Assembly (NCBI RefSeq): GCF_028622875.1
Contig: NZ_CP117709.1
Span: 2,294,001 to 2,358,000, forward strand
Direction: 5' to 3'
Source of the DNA: Streptomyces sp. MMBL 11-1
Lineage (GTDB): Bacteria; Actinomycetota; Actinomycetes; Streptomycetales; Streptomycetaceae
Length of the DNA stretch: 64,000 nucleotides
A model generated the notes under the pieces. It made no database searches and was not told where the DNA came from. It worked only from the letters and a program-made list of their open reading frames with translations. Positions 1 to 9,805 of the stretch are shown in pieces; position 1 is the first letter of the stretch, and each line of letters starts with the position of its first letter. A program made the position numbers and the translations under genes.

Positions 1-149
1 CGCTGCGGGCGTGGAAGCTTCCATCGTAGTGCCGTATACACGGACACAGCGCGAGGGTCCTTCGCCAGTGTGAGCGGAACGGGTGCCCGTTCTACCCATG
101 GTGACGTTACGTCGGAGGGATGCGTTCCCGCGATACCAAACCCTATGCG
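1..149. other. Intergenic region at the left edge, no gene
   Basis: No convincing ORF on either strand. It holds two short perfect palindromes: TGGAAGCTTCCA at 12-23 and GAACGGG-TG-CCCGTTC at 77-92. As the neighbouring genes run leftward, this is probably the upstream region of a minus-strand gene lying beyond the window. In Streptomyces the cell-shape gene mreB is often next to ndk (from memory), but nothing of it is visible here. Confidence 0.5.
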
Positions 150-181
150 GAGGGGCGACCGAATTACTTCGGTCGCCCCTC
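150..181 (-). terminator. Hairpin terminator downstream of ndk
   Basis: A 14-bp perfect stem (150-163 with 168-181) closes a 4-nt TTAC loop, 28 bp beyond the ndk stop codon. There is no long U-tract, as is usual for Streptomyces. The symmetry would let it act in both directions. Confidence 0.8.
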
Positions 182-208
182 GCGTACAGCGCTGTTTGGC
201 CGATCGGG

Positions 209-622
209 TCAGGAGAGTCCCGGGAAGAAAAGCTTCAGTTCCCGCTCCGCGGACTCCTCGGAGTCCGAGGCGTGGATGAGGTTCTCCCGGGTGATCGTGC
301 CGAAGTCACCGCGGATGGACCCGGGCGCGGCGGCGATCGGGTCGGTGGGGCCGGCCAGGGCGCGGACGCCCTCGATGACCCGCTCGCCCTCGGCCACCAG
401 GGCGACGACGGGGCCGGACTTCATGAACTCCATGAGCGGCTCGTAGAACGGGCGGCCCTGGTGCTCGCCGTAGTGCTGCTCCAGCGTCTCGTGGTCCAGC
501 GTGCGCAGCTCCAGCGCGGTGATCCGCCAGTCGGCCTTGCGCTCGATGCGGCCGACGATCTCGCCGATCAGGCCACGGCGGACCGCGTCGGGCTTGAGCA
601 GGACGAGAGTGCGCTGAGTCAT
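209..622 (-). CDS. ndk: Nucleoside diphosphate kinase
   Basis: Cytosolic enzyme that moves the gamma phosphate from ATP to other (d)NDPs through a phospho-histidine and so balances nucleotide pools. The 137 residues match the usual family length. Visible hallmarks are the N-terminal strand TLVLLKPDAV with Lys10, and the active-site segment NLIHASDS with His117 as the phosphorylated residue. ATG start with AAGGAG six bases upstream. The gene is monocistronic by appearance: a strong hairpin follows it and about 190 bp separate it from the gene upstream. Identification is secure. Confidence 0.97.
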   Translation of the reverse strand: MTQRTLVLLKPDAVRRGLIGEIVGRIERKADWRITALELRTLDHETLEQHYGEHQGRPFYEPLMEFMKSGPVVALVAEGERVIEGVRALAGPTDPIAAAPGSIRGDFGTITRENLIHASDSEESAERELKLFFPGLS

Positions 623-719
623 GTACGGCTCCTTGCAAGGCCAGGCATACGGGTGCGGTGAGGGCGAGATTACAGGGGTCCGGAGGCGGGTCCGCGCCCG
701 GGTTCACCCAGGGTCACCT

Positions 720-745
720 TCGGGCCCCGGATTTCCGGGGCCCGG
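720..745 (-). terminator. Hairpin terminator between DUF4233 gene and ndk
   Basis: An 11-bp perfect stem, CGGGCCCCGGA at 721-731 pairing with 734-744 around a TT centre. It lies about 65 bp beyond the DUF4233 stop and before ndk, so it probably ends the valS-side folC transcript. Confidence 0.6.
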
Positions 746-810
746 GGGCAAGCGTGCCGGGCGGGCCCGGCACGATCCGGACCTCCGGACAGGAGGCCCG
801 GCCGAGGGGC

Positions 811-1164
811 TCAGGCCGTGGCCTCTCCGGCTTCCTGCTGGGCCGCCCAGTGGGCCTTGGCCTCGTCGACCTTGCGGCCGTAATGGACCGAGGCCCACCA
901 CAGGCCGCCGAAGGCCAGGCCCAGGACGAACATCATCGGGACCACGAACCCGCTCAGGACCAGTGCGGCCTGGAGCGCCCAGCCCAGCTGGACGCCGCCG
1001 GGCCGGGTGATCATTCCGCACAGCAGCACGGACAGGGCCATGCCGATGCCGCACACCGTCCAGACCAGGGCCATGGAGGCGTCGTCCAGCTTCATCGCGA
1101 CGAGACCGGCGAAGCCGATCACGAAGAACTCGCCGATCAGCGTCGAGGCGCAGAGCGTCCGCAT
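811..1164 (-). CDS. DUF4233 small membrane protein
   Basis: A 117-residue integral membrane protein. Hydrophobic stretches at about residues 8-26, 31-52 and 64-90 suggest three to four membrane segments, and the C-terminus is charged (HYGRKVDEAKAHW). The N-terminal block TLIGEFFVIGFAGLVA is characteristic of the actinobacterial DUF4233 family, which is regularly found right after folC. Here it follows folC by 8 bp, so the two are almost certainly co-transcribed. The function is unknown; conservation of the folC link hints at a folate-related or envelope role but proves neither. RBS AGAAGG overlaps the folC stop region. Confidence 0.85.
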   Translation of the reverse strand: MRTLCASTLIGEFFVIGFAGLVAMKLDDASMALVWTVCGIGMALSVLLCGMITRPGGVQLGWALQAALVLSGFVVPMMFVLGLAFGGLWWASVHYGRKVDEAKAHWAAQQEAGEATA

Positions 1165-1172
1165 CCTTCTGT

Positions 1173-2696
1173 TCAGCCCCTTCCCAGCAGCAGCCGGGCT
1201 TCGCCGACCGTGATCACGGATCCGGTCACCAGCACTCCGGCGCCCGCGTACTCGTCTTCCTCCTCGGCCAGCGTGATCGCCGCCTCCAGCGCGTCGTCGA
1301 GCCGCGGCTCGACCTGGACCCGGTCGTCGCCGAAGACCTCGACGGCGATCGCGGCCAGCTCGTCCACGTCCATCGCGCGGGCGGTGGAGTTCTGCGTGAC
1401 GACGATCTCGGCGAAGATCGGCTCGAAGGCCTCCAGGAGCCCGCGGGTGTCCTTGTCGCCACTCGTGCCGACCACGCCGATCAGCCGGGAGAAGCTGAAC
1501 GCCTCGGAGATGCCGTCCGCCGCCGCCTTGGCCCCCGCCGGGTTGTGCGCGGCGTCCAGCACAACGGTCGGGCTGGAGCGCACGACCTCCAGGCGGCCGG
1601 GCGAGAGCACCGAGGCGAACGCCTTGCGGATCGCGTCGATGTCGAGGGAGCGGGCCTGCTCGGCGCCGATGCCGAAGAACGCCTCGACGGCGGAGAGCGC
1701 GACGGCCGCGTTGTGCGCCTGGTGGGCCCCGTAGAGCGGGAGGAAGATGTCCGTGTACTCGCCACCGAGGCCACGCAGCGTCAGGAGCTGTCCGCCCACC
1801 GCGATCTCGCGGGAGGTGACACCGAACTCCATGCCCTCGCGGGCCACGGTGGCGTCGACCTCGACGGCCTTCTTGAGCATCACCTGCGCGGCGTCCACCG
1901 GCTGCTGCGCCAGGATGACCGTGGCGCCCTGCTTGATGACCCCGGCCTTCTCGCCGGCGATCTCGGCCGGAGTGGTGCCGAGCCGGTCTGTGTGGTCGAG
2001 CGAGATCGGGGTGACGACGGCGACCGTGGAGTCGATGACGTTGGTGGCGTCCCAGGTGCCGCCCATGCCGACCTCGACGACCGCCACGTCGACGGGCGCG
2101 TCGGCGAAGGCCGCGTACGCCATGCCGGTGAGGACCTCGAAGAAGGAGAGCCGGTAGGGCTGCTGGGCGTCGACCATCTCGACGTACGGCTTGACGTCCT
2201 CGTACGTCTCGATGAAGCGCTCGGGCGTGATCGGGGAGCCGTCCAGGCTGATCCGCTCGGTGATCGACTGGACGTGCGGGGAGGTGTAGCGGCCGGTGCG
2301 CAGCTCGAAGGCGTTGAGCAGGGCCTCGATCATGCGGGCCGTGCTGGTCTTGCCGTTGGTACCGGTGATGTGGATGGAGGGGTAGGCGCGCTGCGGCTCG
2401 CCGAGGACGTCCATCAGCGCGGCGATGCGCGTGACGGACGGCTCCAGCTTGGTCTCGCCCCAGCGTCCGGCGAGCTCCTGCTCCACCGCGCGCAGCGCCC
2501 GGTCGGTCTCGGGGTCGGCCGGGCGGGCCGGGACCGCTTCGCCCTGGGGCTGACCCGAGTGGGCGCGCAGTGTGCGGCTCCCGGCCTCGATCACCGCCAG
2601 GTCGGGGTCGCGCTGGGTCGCCTCGTCGACGATCTCCTCGAAGGTGTCGTCGGGATCGGGCGCGTCGTGCCGGTCTGAAGGGCGGGGCTCACTCAC
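1173..2696 (-). CDS. folC: Bifunctional folylpolyglutamate/dihydrofolate synthase
   Basis: ATP-dependent Mur-ligase-fold enzyme that joins glutamate to dihydropteroate and to reduced folates. The 507 residues include about 60 residues of acidic, poorly conserved N-terminal extension. The P-loop GTNGKTS lies at residues 112-118, followed by the folate-loop signature SPHVQSITERI near 139-149. The C-terminal part carries VLDAAHNPAG, the nucleotide/glutamate-binding ligase motif. It is transcribed with the DUF4233 gene. The gap to valS upstream (2697-2832) holds a terminator, so valS and folC are probably separate transcripts with some read-through. Confidence 0.95.
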   Translation of the reverse strand: MSEPRPSDRHDAPDPDDTFEEIVDEATQRDPDLAVIEAGSRTLRAHSGQPQGEAVPARPADPETDRALRAVEQELAGRWGETKLEPSVTRIAALMDVLGEPQRAYPSIHITGTNGKTSTARMIEALLNAFELRTGRYTSPHVQSITERISLDGSPITPERFIETYEDVKPYVEMVDAQQPYRLSFFEVLTGMAYAAFADAPVDVAVVEVGMGGTWDATNVIDSTVAVVTPISLDHTDRLGTTPAEIAGEKAGVIKQGATVILAQQPVDAAQVMLKKAVEVDATVAREGMEFGVTSREIAVGGQLLTLRGLGGEYTDIFLPLYGAHQAHNAAVALSAVEAFFGIGAEQARSLDIDAIRKAFASVLSPGRLEVVRSSPTVVLDAAHNPAGAKAAADGISEAFSFSRLIGVVGTSGDKDTRGLLEAFEPIFAEIVVTQNSTARAMDVDELAAIAVEVFGDDRVQVEPRLDDALEAAITLAEEEDEYAGAGVLVTGSVITVGEARLLLGRG

Positions 2697-2777
2697 GCGC
2701 CCAGTCTACGGATGGGCGCCGACAACGCGCGCAGCGCCCGGCGGAGTGGGGCCGGGCGGGCCACGGAGGGCGTACGG

Positions 2778-2821
2778 CGAAGCCCCCGCTCCCCCGGTCG
2801 GTCGGGGGTGCGGGGGCTTCG
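2778..2821 (-). terminator. Terminator of valS
   Basis: CGAAGCCCCCGC, one mismatch, then CCCCC pairs with GGGGG and GCGGGGGCTTCG around the loop GGTCGGTC. It starts about 12 bp after the valS stop, the expected place for an intrinsic terminator. Confidence 0.8.
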
Positions 2822-2832
2822 GCCTCAGGACA

Positions 2833-5454
2833 TCAGCTCTGCGGGAGGGCCGCCAGCTGGGCGCCGATCCGCTCGATGTCGGCCTCGGCCTTGGAGAGCC
2901 GGCCACGGATCTTGTCGACCACGTTGTCCGGGGCCTTGGCGAGGAAGGCCTCGTTGCCGAGCTTGCCCTCCGCCTGGGCCTTCTCCTTCCGCGCGGCCTC
3001 CAGGTCCTTCGTGAGGCGCTTGCGCTCGGCCGGCACGTCGATGGTGCCGGACAGGTCCAGGGCGACAGTGGCCCCGGCGACCGGGAGGGAGGCGGTGGCG
3101 CTGAAGCCCGTTCCGGCCGCTTCCAGACGCAGCAGCTGGCGGATGGCCGCCTCGTGCGGGACGAGCGAGGTACCGACGAGGGTCAGCTCGGCGGGGACCT
3201 TCTGCCCGGGCTTGAGCCCCTGGTCGCCCTTGAAGCGGCGGACCTCGGTGACGACCTGCTGGACCAGCTCGATCTCCTTCTCGGCCGCCTCGTCGCGGAA
3301 GCCGGAGTCGGCGGGCCAGTCGGCGACGACCACGGACTCGCCGCCGGTCAGCGTGGTCCACAGCGTCTCCGTGACGAACGGGACGATCGGGTGGAGCAGG
3401 CGCAGGGTGACGTCGAGGACCTCGCCGAGGACCCGGCCGGAGACCTTGGCCTGCTCGCCGCCCGCGAAGAACGTCGTCTTGGACAGCTCGACGTACCAGT
3501 CGAAGACCTCGTCCCACGCGAAGTGGTACAGCGCGTCGGAGACCTTGGCGAACTGGAAGTCGTCGTAGTACCGGTCGACGTCGGCGACGGTCTGGTTGAG
3601 GCGCGACAGGATCCAGCGGTCGGTGGCCGTCATCGCGGAGGGGTCCGGGAGCGGTCCCTCGATCGTCGCACCGTTCATCAGGGCGAAACGGGTGGCGTTC
3701 CAGATCTTGTTGGCGAAGTTGCGGGAGGCCTTGACCCAGTCCTCGCCGATCGGGACGTCGGCGCCCGGGTTGGCGCCGTTGGCCAGGGTGAACCGGACGG
3801 CGTCGGAGCCGTAGGCGTCCATCCACTCGATCGGGTCGACCGCGTTCGGGTTGGACTTCGACATCTTCTTGCCGAACTCGTCGCGGACCAGGCCGGTGAG
3901 GGCGACCGTCTTGAAGGGCACCTCGCCGTCCATCGCGTACAGGCCGAACATCATCATCCGGACGACCCAGAAGAAGATGATGTCGTGGCCGGTGAGCAGG
4001 ACGTCCGTGGAGTAGAACTTCTGCAGGTCCGGCGTCTGTTCCGGCCAGCCGAGCGTGGAGAAGGGCCACAGGCCCGAGGAGAACCAGGTGTCCAGGACGT
4101 CCTCGTCCTGGGTCCAGCCCTCGCCGGTGGGCGCCTCGTCGTCGGGGCCGACACAGACGACCTCGCCGTTCGGCCCGTACCAGACGGGGATGCGGTGGCC
4201 CCACCAGAGCTGGCGCGAGATCGTCCAGTCGTGGAGGTTGTCGACCCAGTCGAAGTACCGCTTCTCCATGTCCTTGGGGTGCAGGGTGACCCGCTCGTCG
4301 CGGACCGCGTCACCGGCGGCCTTGGCGAGCGTCTCGACCTTGACCCACCACTGGAGGGAGAGCCTCGGCTCGACGGTGGTCTTGCAGCGGGAGCAGTGCC
4401 CGACGGAGTGGACGTACGGGCGCTTCTCCGCGACGACACGCCCCTGTTCGCGCAGCGCGGCGACGATGGCCGAGCGGGCCTCGAAGCGGTCGAGCCCCTG
4501 GAAGGGACCGGGCACGGTGATGACACCGCGCTCGTCCATGACCGTGAGGGACTCCAGGTCGTGGCGCTGGCCGATCGCGAAGTCGTTCGGGTCGTGCGCC
4601 GGGGTCACCTTGACGGCGCCGGTGCCGAACTCCGGGTCGACGTGGGTGTCGGCGACGACCGGGATGGTGCGGTCGGTGAGCGGCAGCTTGACGCGCTTGC
4701 CGATGAGGTGGGCGTAGCGCTCGTCGTCGGGGTGGACGGCGACGGCGGTGTCGCCGAGCATCGTCTCGACCCGGGTGGTGGCGACGACCAGGGTCTCGTC
4801 GCCCTCGCCGTACTTCAGGGAGACGAGCTCGCCGTCGTCCTCCTGGTAGTCCACCTCGATGTCCGAGATGGCGGTGAGGCAGCGCGGGCACCAGTTGATG
4901 ATGCGCTCGGCGCGGTAGATGAGACCGTCGTCGTAGAGGTCCTTGAAGATCTTCTGGACGGCGCGGGAGAGGCCCTCGTCCATGGTGAACCGTTCGCGCG
5001 ACCAGTCGAGGCCCGCGCCCAGGCGGCGCAGCTGGCCGAGGATCCGGCCGCCGTACTCTTCCTTCCACTGCCAGACCCGCTCGACGAAGGCGTCGCGCCC
5101 GATGTCGTGGCGGGACTTGCCCTCCTCGCCGAGCTGCTGCTCGACCTTGTTCTGCGTGGCGATGCCCGCGTGGTCCATGCCGGGCAGCCACAGCGTCTCG
5201 AAGCCCTGCATCCGCTTGCGGCGGGTGAGGGCGTCCATCAGCGTGACCTGGAAAGCGTGTCCCAGGTGCAGGGCGCCGGTGACGTTGGGCGGGGGGATGA
5301 CGATGGTGTACGGGGGCTTCTGGCTCTTGGCGTCCGCCTCGAAGTAACCGCGCTCCACCCAGCGCTCGTACAGCTTCCCCTCTACGTCGGCCGGCGTGTA
5401 CGTGGTCGGCAGTTCGGGGTTGCTGGCTGGCTGCTGCGATGAGTTCTCGGTCAC
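2833..5454 (-). CDS. valS: Valyl-tRNA synthetase
   Basis: Class I aminoacyl-tRNA synthetase that charges tRNA-Val. An in-frame ATG lies at 5487, but the GTG at 5454 (protein VTENSSQQ...) is preferred because family alignment begins just after it; this gives 873 residues, the usual size. The HIGH-type motif HLGH is at about residues 63-66 and KMSKS at about 530-534. The CP1 editing domain is seen in [20 protein letters not shown] (about 226-244). A C-terminal coiled coil rich in Lys, Glu and Ala contacts the tRNA. I looked for a T-box leader upstream and found none. Confidence 0.96.
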   Translation of the reverse strand: MTENSSQQPASNPELPTTYTPADVEGKLYERWVERGYFEADAKSQKPPYTIVIPPPNVTGALHLGHAFQVTLMDALTRRKRMQGFETLWLPGMDHAGIATQNKVEQQLGEEGKSRHDIGRDAFVERVWQWKEEYGGRILGQLRRLGAGLDWSRERFTMDEGLSRAVQKIFKDLYDDGLIYRAERIINWCPRCLTAISDIEVDYQEDDGELVSLKYGEGDETLVVATTRVETMLGDTAVAVHPDDERYAHLIGKRVKLPLTDRTIPVVADTHVDPEFGTGAVKVTPAHDPNDFAIGQRHDLESLTVMDERGVITVPGPFQGLDRFEARSAIVAALREQGRVVAEKRPYVHSVGHCSRCKTTVEPRLSLQWWVKVETLAKAAGDAVRDERVTLHPKDMEKRYFDWVDNLHDWTISRQLWWGHRIPVWYGPNGEVVCVGPDDEAPTGEGWTQDEDVLDTWFSSGLWPFSTLGWPEQTPDLQKFYSTDVLLTGHDIIFFWVVRMMMFGLYAMDGEVPFKTVALTGLVRDEFGKKMSKSNPNAVDPIEWMDAYGSDAVRFTLANGANPGADVPIGEDWVKASRNFANKIWNATRFALMNGATIEGPLPDPSAMTATDRWILSRLNQTVADVDRYYDDFQFAKVSDALYHFAWDEVFDWYVELSKTTFFAGGEQAKVSGRVLGEVLDVTLRLLHPIVPFVTETLWTTLTGGESVVVADWPADSGFRDEAAEKEIELVQQVVTEVRRFKGDQGLKPGQKVPAELTLVGTSLVPHEAAIRQLLRLEAAGTGFSATASLPVAGATVALDLSGTIDVPAERKRLTKDLEAARKEKAQAEGKLGNEAFLAKAPDNVVDKIRGRLSKAEADIERIGAQLAALPQS

Positions 5455-5569
5455 GGGGGACAGTTTAGGGCCGTCACAGGTCTGCACTGAAACGGATTGG
5501 TTCAGTAACGGTGTCCGACCCGATCCCCCATGTCAGGACGGCTTCCGTCAGGATGTTCGCAACGCATAA

Positions 5570-5729
5570 GGTCCGGCCGGCACGTGGAGGGCGGGAGAAG
5601 GAGCGGGGCTGGGTGCGTGCAGCTGCAAGGCGGAGGATTGAGTCAACGCGGAGCGTTGGTGATTGACGACAACGCCGCAGATGCGCGTGCCCAGCCCCGC
5701 GACGCCGCCCTCCACGTGTCGGTCGGGCC
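5570..5729 (+). ncRNA. 160-nt hairpin, candidate structured leader RNA or sRNA
   Basis: Read on the plus strand the segment folds almost end to end. Helix 1 pairs 5570-5594 with 5705-5729 (25 bp). After an internal loop (5595-5602/5701-5704), helix 2 pairs 5603-5621 with 5682-5700. Then come 5623-5626/5677-5680, 5629-5632/5673-5676 and an apical CAACGC-GGA-GCGTTG hairpin (5644-5658). Six to seven pairs are G-U when read on the plus strand, and none is A-C, as expected if the plus-strand RNA is what matters. It ends 10 nt before the SD (5739-5745) of the downstream gene. It could be a cis-acting leader, an independent sRNA, or a palindromic mobile remnant; no target-site duplication is seen. 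Confidence 0.55.
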
Positions 5730-5753
5730 GAGAATTCTGGAGGGGACACCGCA

Positions 5754-6758
5754 ATGAGCTACAACCAGCCGGGCCCGTACGGCGGGCAGCCGCCGCAGGG
5801 CCAGCCCGGACCGTACGGACAGCAGCCGGGCCCGTACGGCGCCCCGCCGCCCCAGGGCCCCCCGCAGGGCCAGCCCGGCTACGGCTACCCGCAGCAGGCC
5901 CCCCAGGGAGTCCCCCCGCAGCAGCCGAACCCGTACGGGCAGCCGCAGCAGCCGCAGCAGGGCTACGGCTACCCGCAGGCCCAGCAGCCGGGCCCCTACG
6001 GCCAGCAGCCGCCGGCGCCTCCGTACGGCGGGCAGCCGGGGTACGACGGACAGCCGCAGCAGCCGAAGAAGAAGACCGGCCTGATCGTCGGCGTGGCCGT
6101 GGTGGCCCTCGCGGTCATCGCGGGCGGGGTGTACTTCCTGACCTCCGGCGGCGGCAGCGGTGACGTGGCGGACTCCACGAAGGGGTACAAGCTGACGCCT
6201 GCCGCTTCGGTGGACGACTACAAGCAGGACCCGTCCAAGAAGAAGCCCGAGTCGGCGATGACCGGCACGAAGAAGGCCGAGGCCGAGGCGATGGGGATCA
6301 AGAACCCTCACACGGTCGCGGCCCAGTACGTGAGCGGTGATCTCAAGACCAACCCGCTCCTCGCGAAGATGCTCATGCTGCAGGGCGCCTGGGGCGAGAT
6401 CGAGGACCCGGAGAAGGCCATCGACGGCTCCTTCAAGAACGCCGAGAAGGAGGTGGCGGCGAGCGAGAACAGCGAGGGGTCGCTGGTGGGCAGCCCGAAG
6501 TCCGCCTCTCCGGACGGCTTCGAGGGCGCGCTGATGAAGTGCCAGGACGTCAAGGTCATCAATGACAAGGCGGACGGCACGGCGCAGAAGGGGCCCAAGG
6601 AGATGACCATGCCGGTCTGCATCTGGGCCGACTACAGCACGATGGGCGTGGTGATCGGCCTCGACGTCGGCGGTGCCATGACCAACAAGCCGATGACACA
6701 GGACGAGACAGCCGCGCTCACCGCCAAGCTCTACAACACCTCCCGCACCAAGATCTGA
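5754..6758 (+). CDS. Pro/Gln/Tyr-rich single-pass membrane protein
   Basis: A 334-residue protein of unknown function. Residues 1-102 are a low-complexity tail of GPYG, QPPQ and GYPQ units. A KKK stop-transfer cluster and one membrane helix (about 105-127, [19 protein letters not shown]) follow. The remaining 200 residues would lie outside the cell and contain two cysteines (in MKCQDV and PVCIWAD) that could form a disulfide. This architecture (disordered Pro-rich cytoplasmic tail, one helix, small extracytoplasmic domain) is common in Streptomyces, but I do not recognise a named domain. SD GGAGGGG at 5739-5745. A 160-nt structured element lies directly upstream and may control it. A strong terminator follows. 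Confidence 0.85.
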   Translation: MSYNQPGPYGGQPPQGQPGPYGQQPGPYGAPPPQGPPQGQPGYGYPQQAPQGVPPQQPNPYGQPQQPQQGYGYPQAQQPGPYGQQPPAPPYGGQPGYDGQPQQPKKKTGLIVGVAVVALAVIAGGVYFLTSGGGSGDVADSTKGYKLTPAASVDDYKQDPSKKKPESAMTGTKKAEAEAMGIKNPHTVAAQYVSGDLKTNPLLAKMLMLQGAWGEIEDPEKAIDGSFKNAEKEVAASENSEGSLVGSPKSASPDGFEGALMKCQDVKVINDKADGTAQKGPKEMTMPVCIWADYSTMGVVIGLDVGGAMTNKPMTQDETAALTAKLYNTSRTKI

Positions 6759-6766
6759 CCGCTCAA

Positions 6767-6813
6767 CGCCGAAGGGGCGCCCGCCGGTTCATCCGGTGGG
6801 CGCCCCTTCGGCG
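6767..6813. terminator. Bidirectional terminator between membrane-protein gene and clpX
   Basis: A perfect 16-bp stem, CGCCGAAGGGGCGCCC at 6767-6782 pairing with 6798-6813, with a 15-nt loop that itself contains a GCCGG/CCGGT pairing. It serves two convergent genes whose stops lie 9 and 19 bp away. Confidence 0.88.
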
Positions 6814-6831
6814 TGGCCAGGTCGTCTGCGG

Positions 6832-8130
6832 TTACGCGGACTTCTCGTGCCGGCCGCCGTCGTTCTTGCCGATCGTGCGCGGCTCGCGCGGGACCAGCGT
6901 CGGGTTGACGTTGTTGCGGACGACGTCCGGGGTGATGACGACGCGGGCGACGTCCTTGCGGGACGGGACCTCGTACATCACGGACTGGAGGACTTCCTCC
7001 ATGATCGCCCGCAGGCCGCGGGCGCCGGTCTGGCGCAAGATCGCCTGGTCCGCGATGGCCTCCAGCGCTTCGCGCTCGAACTCCAGCTCCACACCGTCGA
7101 GTTCGAACAGTCGCTCGTACTGCTTGACCAGGGCGTTGCGCGGCTCGATGAGGATCTGGAGCAGCGCCTCGCGGTCCAGGTTGTGGACCGAGGTCAGCAC
7201 GGGGAGACGGCCGATGAACTCGGGGATCATCCCGAACTTCACCAGGTCCTCCGGCATGACCTCCTGGAACTGGTCGCTCGCCTGGATCTCCAGCTTGGAG
7301 CGGATCGTGGCGCCGAAGCCGATGCCCTTGGCGCCGGCCCGGGACTCGATGATCTTCTCCAGGCCCGAGAACGCGCCGCCCACGATGAACAGGACGTTCG
7401 TCGTGTCGATCTGGATGAACTCCTGGTGCGGGTGCTTGCGTCCGCCCTGCGGCGGTACGGAGGCGGTGGTGCCCTCCAGGATCTTCAGGAGGGCCTGCTG
7501 CACGCCCTCGCCGGAGACATCGCGGGTGATCGACGGGTTCTCGCTCTTGCGGGCGACCTTGTCGATCTCGTCGATGTAGATGATCCCGGTCTCGGCCTTC
7601 TTGACGTCGTAGTCGGCCGCCTGGATCAGCTTGAGCAGGATGTTCTCGACGTCCTCGCCCACATAGCCGGCCTCCGTCAGCGCCGTCGCGTCCGCGATGG
7701 CGAACGGGACGTTGAGCATGCGGGCCAGCGTCTGCGCGAGCAGCGTCTTGCCGGAACCCGTGGGGCCCAGCAGGAGGATGTTCGACTTGGCGAGCTCGAT
7801 CGCGTCCTCACGATGGGCGCCGCCGCCGTTCTCCCCGGCCTGGACCCGCTTGTAGTGGTTGTACACCGCGACCGAGAGGGCCTTCTTCGCGGGCTCCTGC
7901 CCGACGACGTACCCCTCCAGGAACTCGTAGATCTCGCGAGGCTTGGGAAGCTCCTCCCAGCGCACCTCACTCGTCTCCGCGAGCTCCTCCTCGATGATCT
8001 CGTTGCAGAGATCGATGCACTCGTCGCAGATGTACACACCGGGTCCCGCGATGAGCTTCTTCACCTGCTTCTGGCTCTTTCCGCAGAACGAGCACTTGAG
8101 CAGGTCTCCGCCGTCACCGATGCGTGCCAC
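6832..8130 (-). CDS. clpX: ClpX, AAA+ unfoldase of the Clp protease
   Basis: Hexameric ATPase that recognises substrates, unfolds them and feeds them to ClpP. The start is the GTG at 8130 ([13 protein letters not shown]), giving 432 residues; upstream in-frame codons are not family sequence. The N-terminal zinc-binding domain has Cys13, Cys16, Cys35 and Cys38. Walker A GPTGSGKT is at 122-129, the pore loop GYVG at 155-158 and Walker B IIYIDEID at 183-190. The ClpP-contacting loop follows later. It sits downstream of clpP1-clpP2, separated by about 150 bp and a large hairpin, so it probably has its own promoter. Confidence 0.97.
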   Translation of the reverse strand: MARIGDGGDLLKCSFCGKSQKQVKKLIAGPGVYICDECIDLCNEIIEEELAETSEVRWEELPKPREIYEFLEGYVVGQEPAKKALSVAVYNHYKRVQAGENGGGAHREDAIELAKSNILLLGPTGSGKTLLAQTLARMLNVPFAIADATALTEAGYVGEDVENILLKLIQAADYDVKKAETGIIYIDEIDKVARKSENPSITRDVSGEGVQQALLKILEGTTASVPPQGGRKHPHQEFIQIDTTNVLFIVGGAFSGLEKIIESRAGAKGIGFGATIRSKLEIQASDQFQEVMPEDLVKFGMIPEFIGRLPVLTSVHNLDREALLQILIEPRNALVKQYERLFELDGVELEFEREALEAIADQAILRQTGARGLRAIMEEVLQSVMYEVPSRKDVARVVITPDVVRNNVNPTLVPREPRTIGKNDGGRHEKSA

Positions 8131-8221
8131 GAGGTGAATCCCCTTCGCCTGGGAGACGCCTGGTTCAGCGGCTCCTGGTGCCTCTATCCGACGGTACCTT
8201 GCCTGGGCCCCCGTTCGGGCC

Positions 8222-8275
8222 CCCCTTGGCACGGTTCGCACGGCCCGAGCCGTGCGAACGGGAGGTGCCAAGGGG
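8222..8275 (-). terminator. Large hairpin between clpP2 and clpX
   Basis: Outer stem CCCCTTGGCAC (8222-8232) pairs with GTGCCAAGGGG (8265-8275). Inner stem TTCGCACGGC (8235-8244) pairs with GCCGTGCGAA (8249-8258). It begins about 12 bp beyond the clpP2 stop and probably ends the clpP1-clpP2 transcript before clpX. Confidence 0.75.
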
Positions 8276-8286
8276 AAAGACCGACG

Positions 8287-9060
8287 TCAGACCGATGCGC
8301 CCGCGGTGGTCTTGCGGGTGGAAACGATCTGGTCGACCAGACCGTACGCCAAGGCGTCCTCGGCCGTGAGGATCTTGTCGCGCTCGATGTCCTCGCTGAT
8401 CTTCTCCAGCGGGGTCGTCGAGTGCCGGGCCAGCATCTCCTCCAGCTGCGTGCGCATGCGGAGGATCTCGTTGGCCGCGATCTCCAGGTCGGAGAGCTGC
8501 TCGCGGCCCGTCTGCGAGGACGGCTGGTGGATGAGCACACGGGCGTGCGGGAGCGCCATGCGCTTGCCCGGGGTGCCCGCGGCCAGCAGGACGGCGGCGG
8601 CGGAGGCCGCCTGGCCCATGCAGACCGTCTGGATGTCCGGCTTCACGAACTGCATCGTGTCGTAGATCGCGGTGAGCGCGGTGAACGAGCCGCCGGGGCT
8701 GTTGATGTAGATCGAGATGTCGCGGTCGGGGTCCATCGACTCCAGGCACAGCAGCTGCGCCATGACGTCGTTGGCCGAGGCGTCGTCGATCTGGACGCCC
8801 AGGAAGATCACGCGCTCCTCGAAGAGCTTCGCGTACGGGTCGTACTCACGCACACCCTGCGAGGTGCGCTCCACGAAGCGCGGGACGACATAGCGGTTGT
8901 CCACCTGCGGGCCGGTGTAGAGGCCGCTCGCGGAGGCGCCGGAGAAGTTGTTCATGTGGGTGTTCACCATCCTGGTGGCGTTCTGTGGGCTGGAGGTCTC
9001 GGCGTACGAGAGGCGTGCGGGAGGCAGTGCGTCCGGTCCGGTGGGAACCGGATCAGGCAC
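8287..9060 (-). CDS. clpP2: ClpP2, proteolytic subunit of the Clp protease
   Basis: Serine-protease subunit that forms mixed Clp barrels with ClpP1 in actinobacteria. With the first GTG at 9060 it has 257 residues and overlaps the clpP1 stop by 8 nt, suggesting translational coupling. The first 35-50 residues are not family sequence, so starts at ATG 8970 or 8955 (MNNFSG...) are also possible, giving the usual 220-odd residues. In the long numbering the nucleophile is Ser153 (GQAASAAA), the base His178 (VLIHQP) and the Asp lies in the IERDKIL segment. The NSPGG oxyanion-side loop is present. Confidence 0.93.
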   Translation of the reverse strand: MPDPVPTGPDALPPARLSYAETSSPQNATRMVNTHMNNFSGASASGLYTGPQVDNRYVVPRFVERTSQGVREYDPYAKLFEERVIFLGVQIDDASANDVMAQLLCLESMDPDRDISIYINSPGGSFTALTAIYDTMQFVKPDIQTVCMGQAASAAAVLLAAGTPGKRMALPHARVLIHQPSSQTGREQLSDLEIAANEILRMRTQLEEMLARHSTTPLEKISEDIERDKILTAEDALAYGLVDQIVSTRKTTAGASV

Positions 9061-9670
9061 CGGTGCCGCCGCCGCCCGGGATGCCCGACGCGACCGTGAT
9101 GATCTCGTCGATGAGGCCGTAGTCCTTGGCCTCCTCCGCCGTGTACCAGCGGTCGCGGTCGCCGTCGCGGATGATCGTCTCGACGGTCTGGCCGGAGTGG
9201 TGGGCGGTGATCTCCGCCATCCGCGTCTTGGTGCGGAGCAGGTACTTGGCCTGGATCTTGATGTCCGAGGCCGTGCCGCCGATGCCGGCCGAACCCTGGT
9301 GCATGAGGATGTCGGTGTTCGGGAGCGCGAAGCGCTTGCCCGCGGCGCCGCCGGTGAGCAGGAACTGGCCCATGGAGGCGGCCATGCCCATGCCGATGGT
9401 GACGACGTCGTTCGGGATGTACTGCATGGTGTCGTAGACCGCCATGCCGGCCGTCACCGAACCGCCGGGGCTGTTGATGTAGAGGTAGATGTCCTTGTCG
9501 GGCTCCGCGGCAAGGAGGAGAAGCTGTGCGGTGATCTTGTTGGCGATGTCATCGTCGACCTGCTGACCGAGGAAGATGATGCGCTCGCCGAGCAGTCGGC
9601 TGTAGACCTGGTCACCGAGGCCTCCACCGAGGGACGGCTCTCCGGCGGCGTAGGGCATCAGATTCGTCAC
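9053..9670 (-). CDS. clpP1: ClpP1, proteolytic subunit of the Clp protease
   Basis: First gene of the clpP1-clpP2 operon, 205 residues, GTG start at 9670. The catalytic triad is complete: Ser99 (GMAASMGQ), His124 (ILMHQG) and Asp173 (DRDRWY). The oxyanion-side motif [11 protein letters not shown] is at about 66-75. In streptomycetes ClpP1 is needed for normal differentiation and, with ClpX or ClpC, degrades ssrA-tagged and regulatory proteins (known for the family). A ClgR-like motif lies about 140 bp upstream. The gene's C-terminus overlaps the start of clpP2. Confidence 0.97.
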   Translation of the reverse strand: MTNLMPYAAGEPSLGGGLGDQVYSRLLGERIIFLGQQVDDDIANKITAQLLLLAAEPDKDIYLYINSPGGSVTAGMAVYDTMQYIPNDVVTIGMGMAASMGQFLLTGGAAGKRFALPNTDILMHQGSAGIGGTASDIKIQAKYLLRTKTRMAEITAHHSGQTVETIIRDGDRDRWYTAEEAKDYGLIDEIITVASGIPGGGGTGA

Positions 9671-9805
9671 GTATCCACCTGCTCGTCTCTGACGGCTCCG
9701 GCCGTCTCAGCGTCTTCGTACCGGGCGGGTGAAGTCACTGCCCCACCCTTCCTCTTCATGGACCCTAACGCGCAGGTGGGACAACGCCATCCCGCTTCCG
9801 CAACT

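Noticed and set aside
2572..5442. Long open frame on the strand opposite valS
   Set aside because: It is the high-GC antisense shadow of valS; the Val/Asp/Gly/Arg-rich composition and lack of any domain give it away. Similar shadows opposite clpX, tig, pepN and malQ were dropped.
5455..5570. T-box leader for valS
   Set aside because: The minus strand lacks the conserved T-box sequence (AGGGTGG-type) and a specifier-loop hairpin with a GUC codon.
8234..8259. GTTCGC...GCGAAC palindrome as a second ClgR site
   Set aside because: The half-sites are 14 bp apart, too far for the ClgR motif, and the sequence forms part of a nested terminator hairpin.
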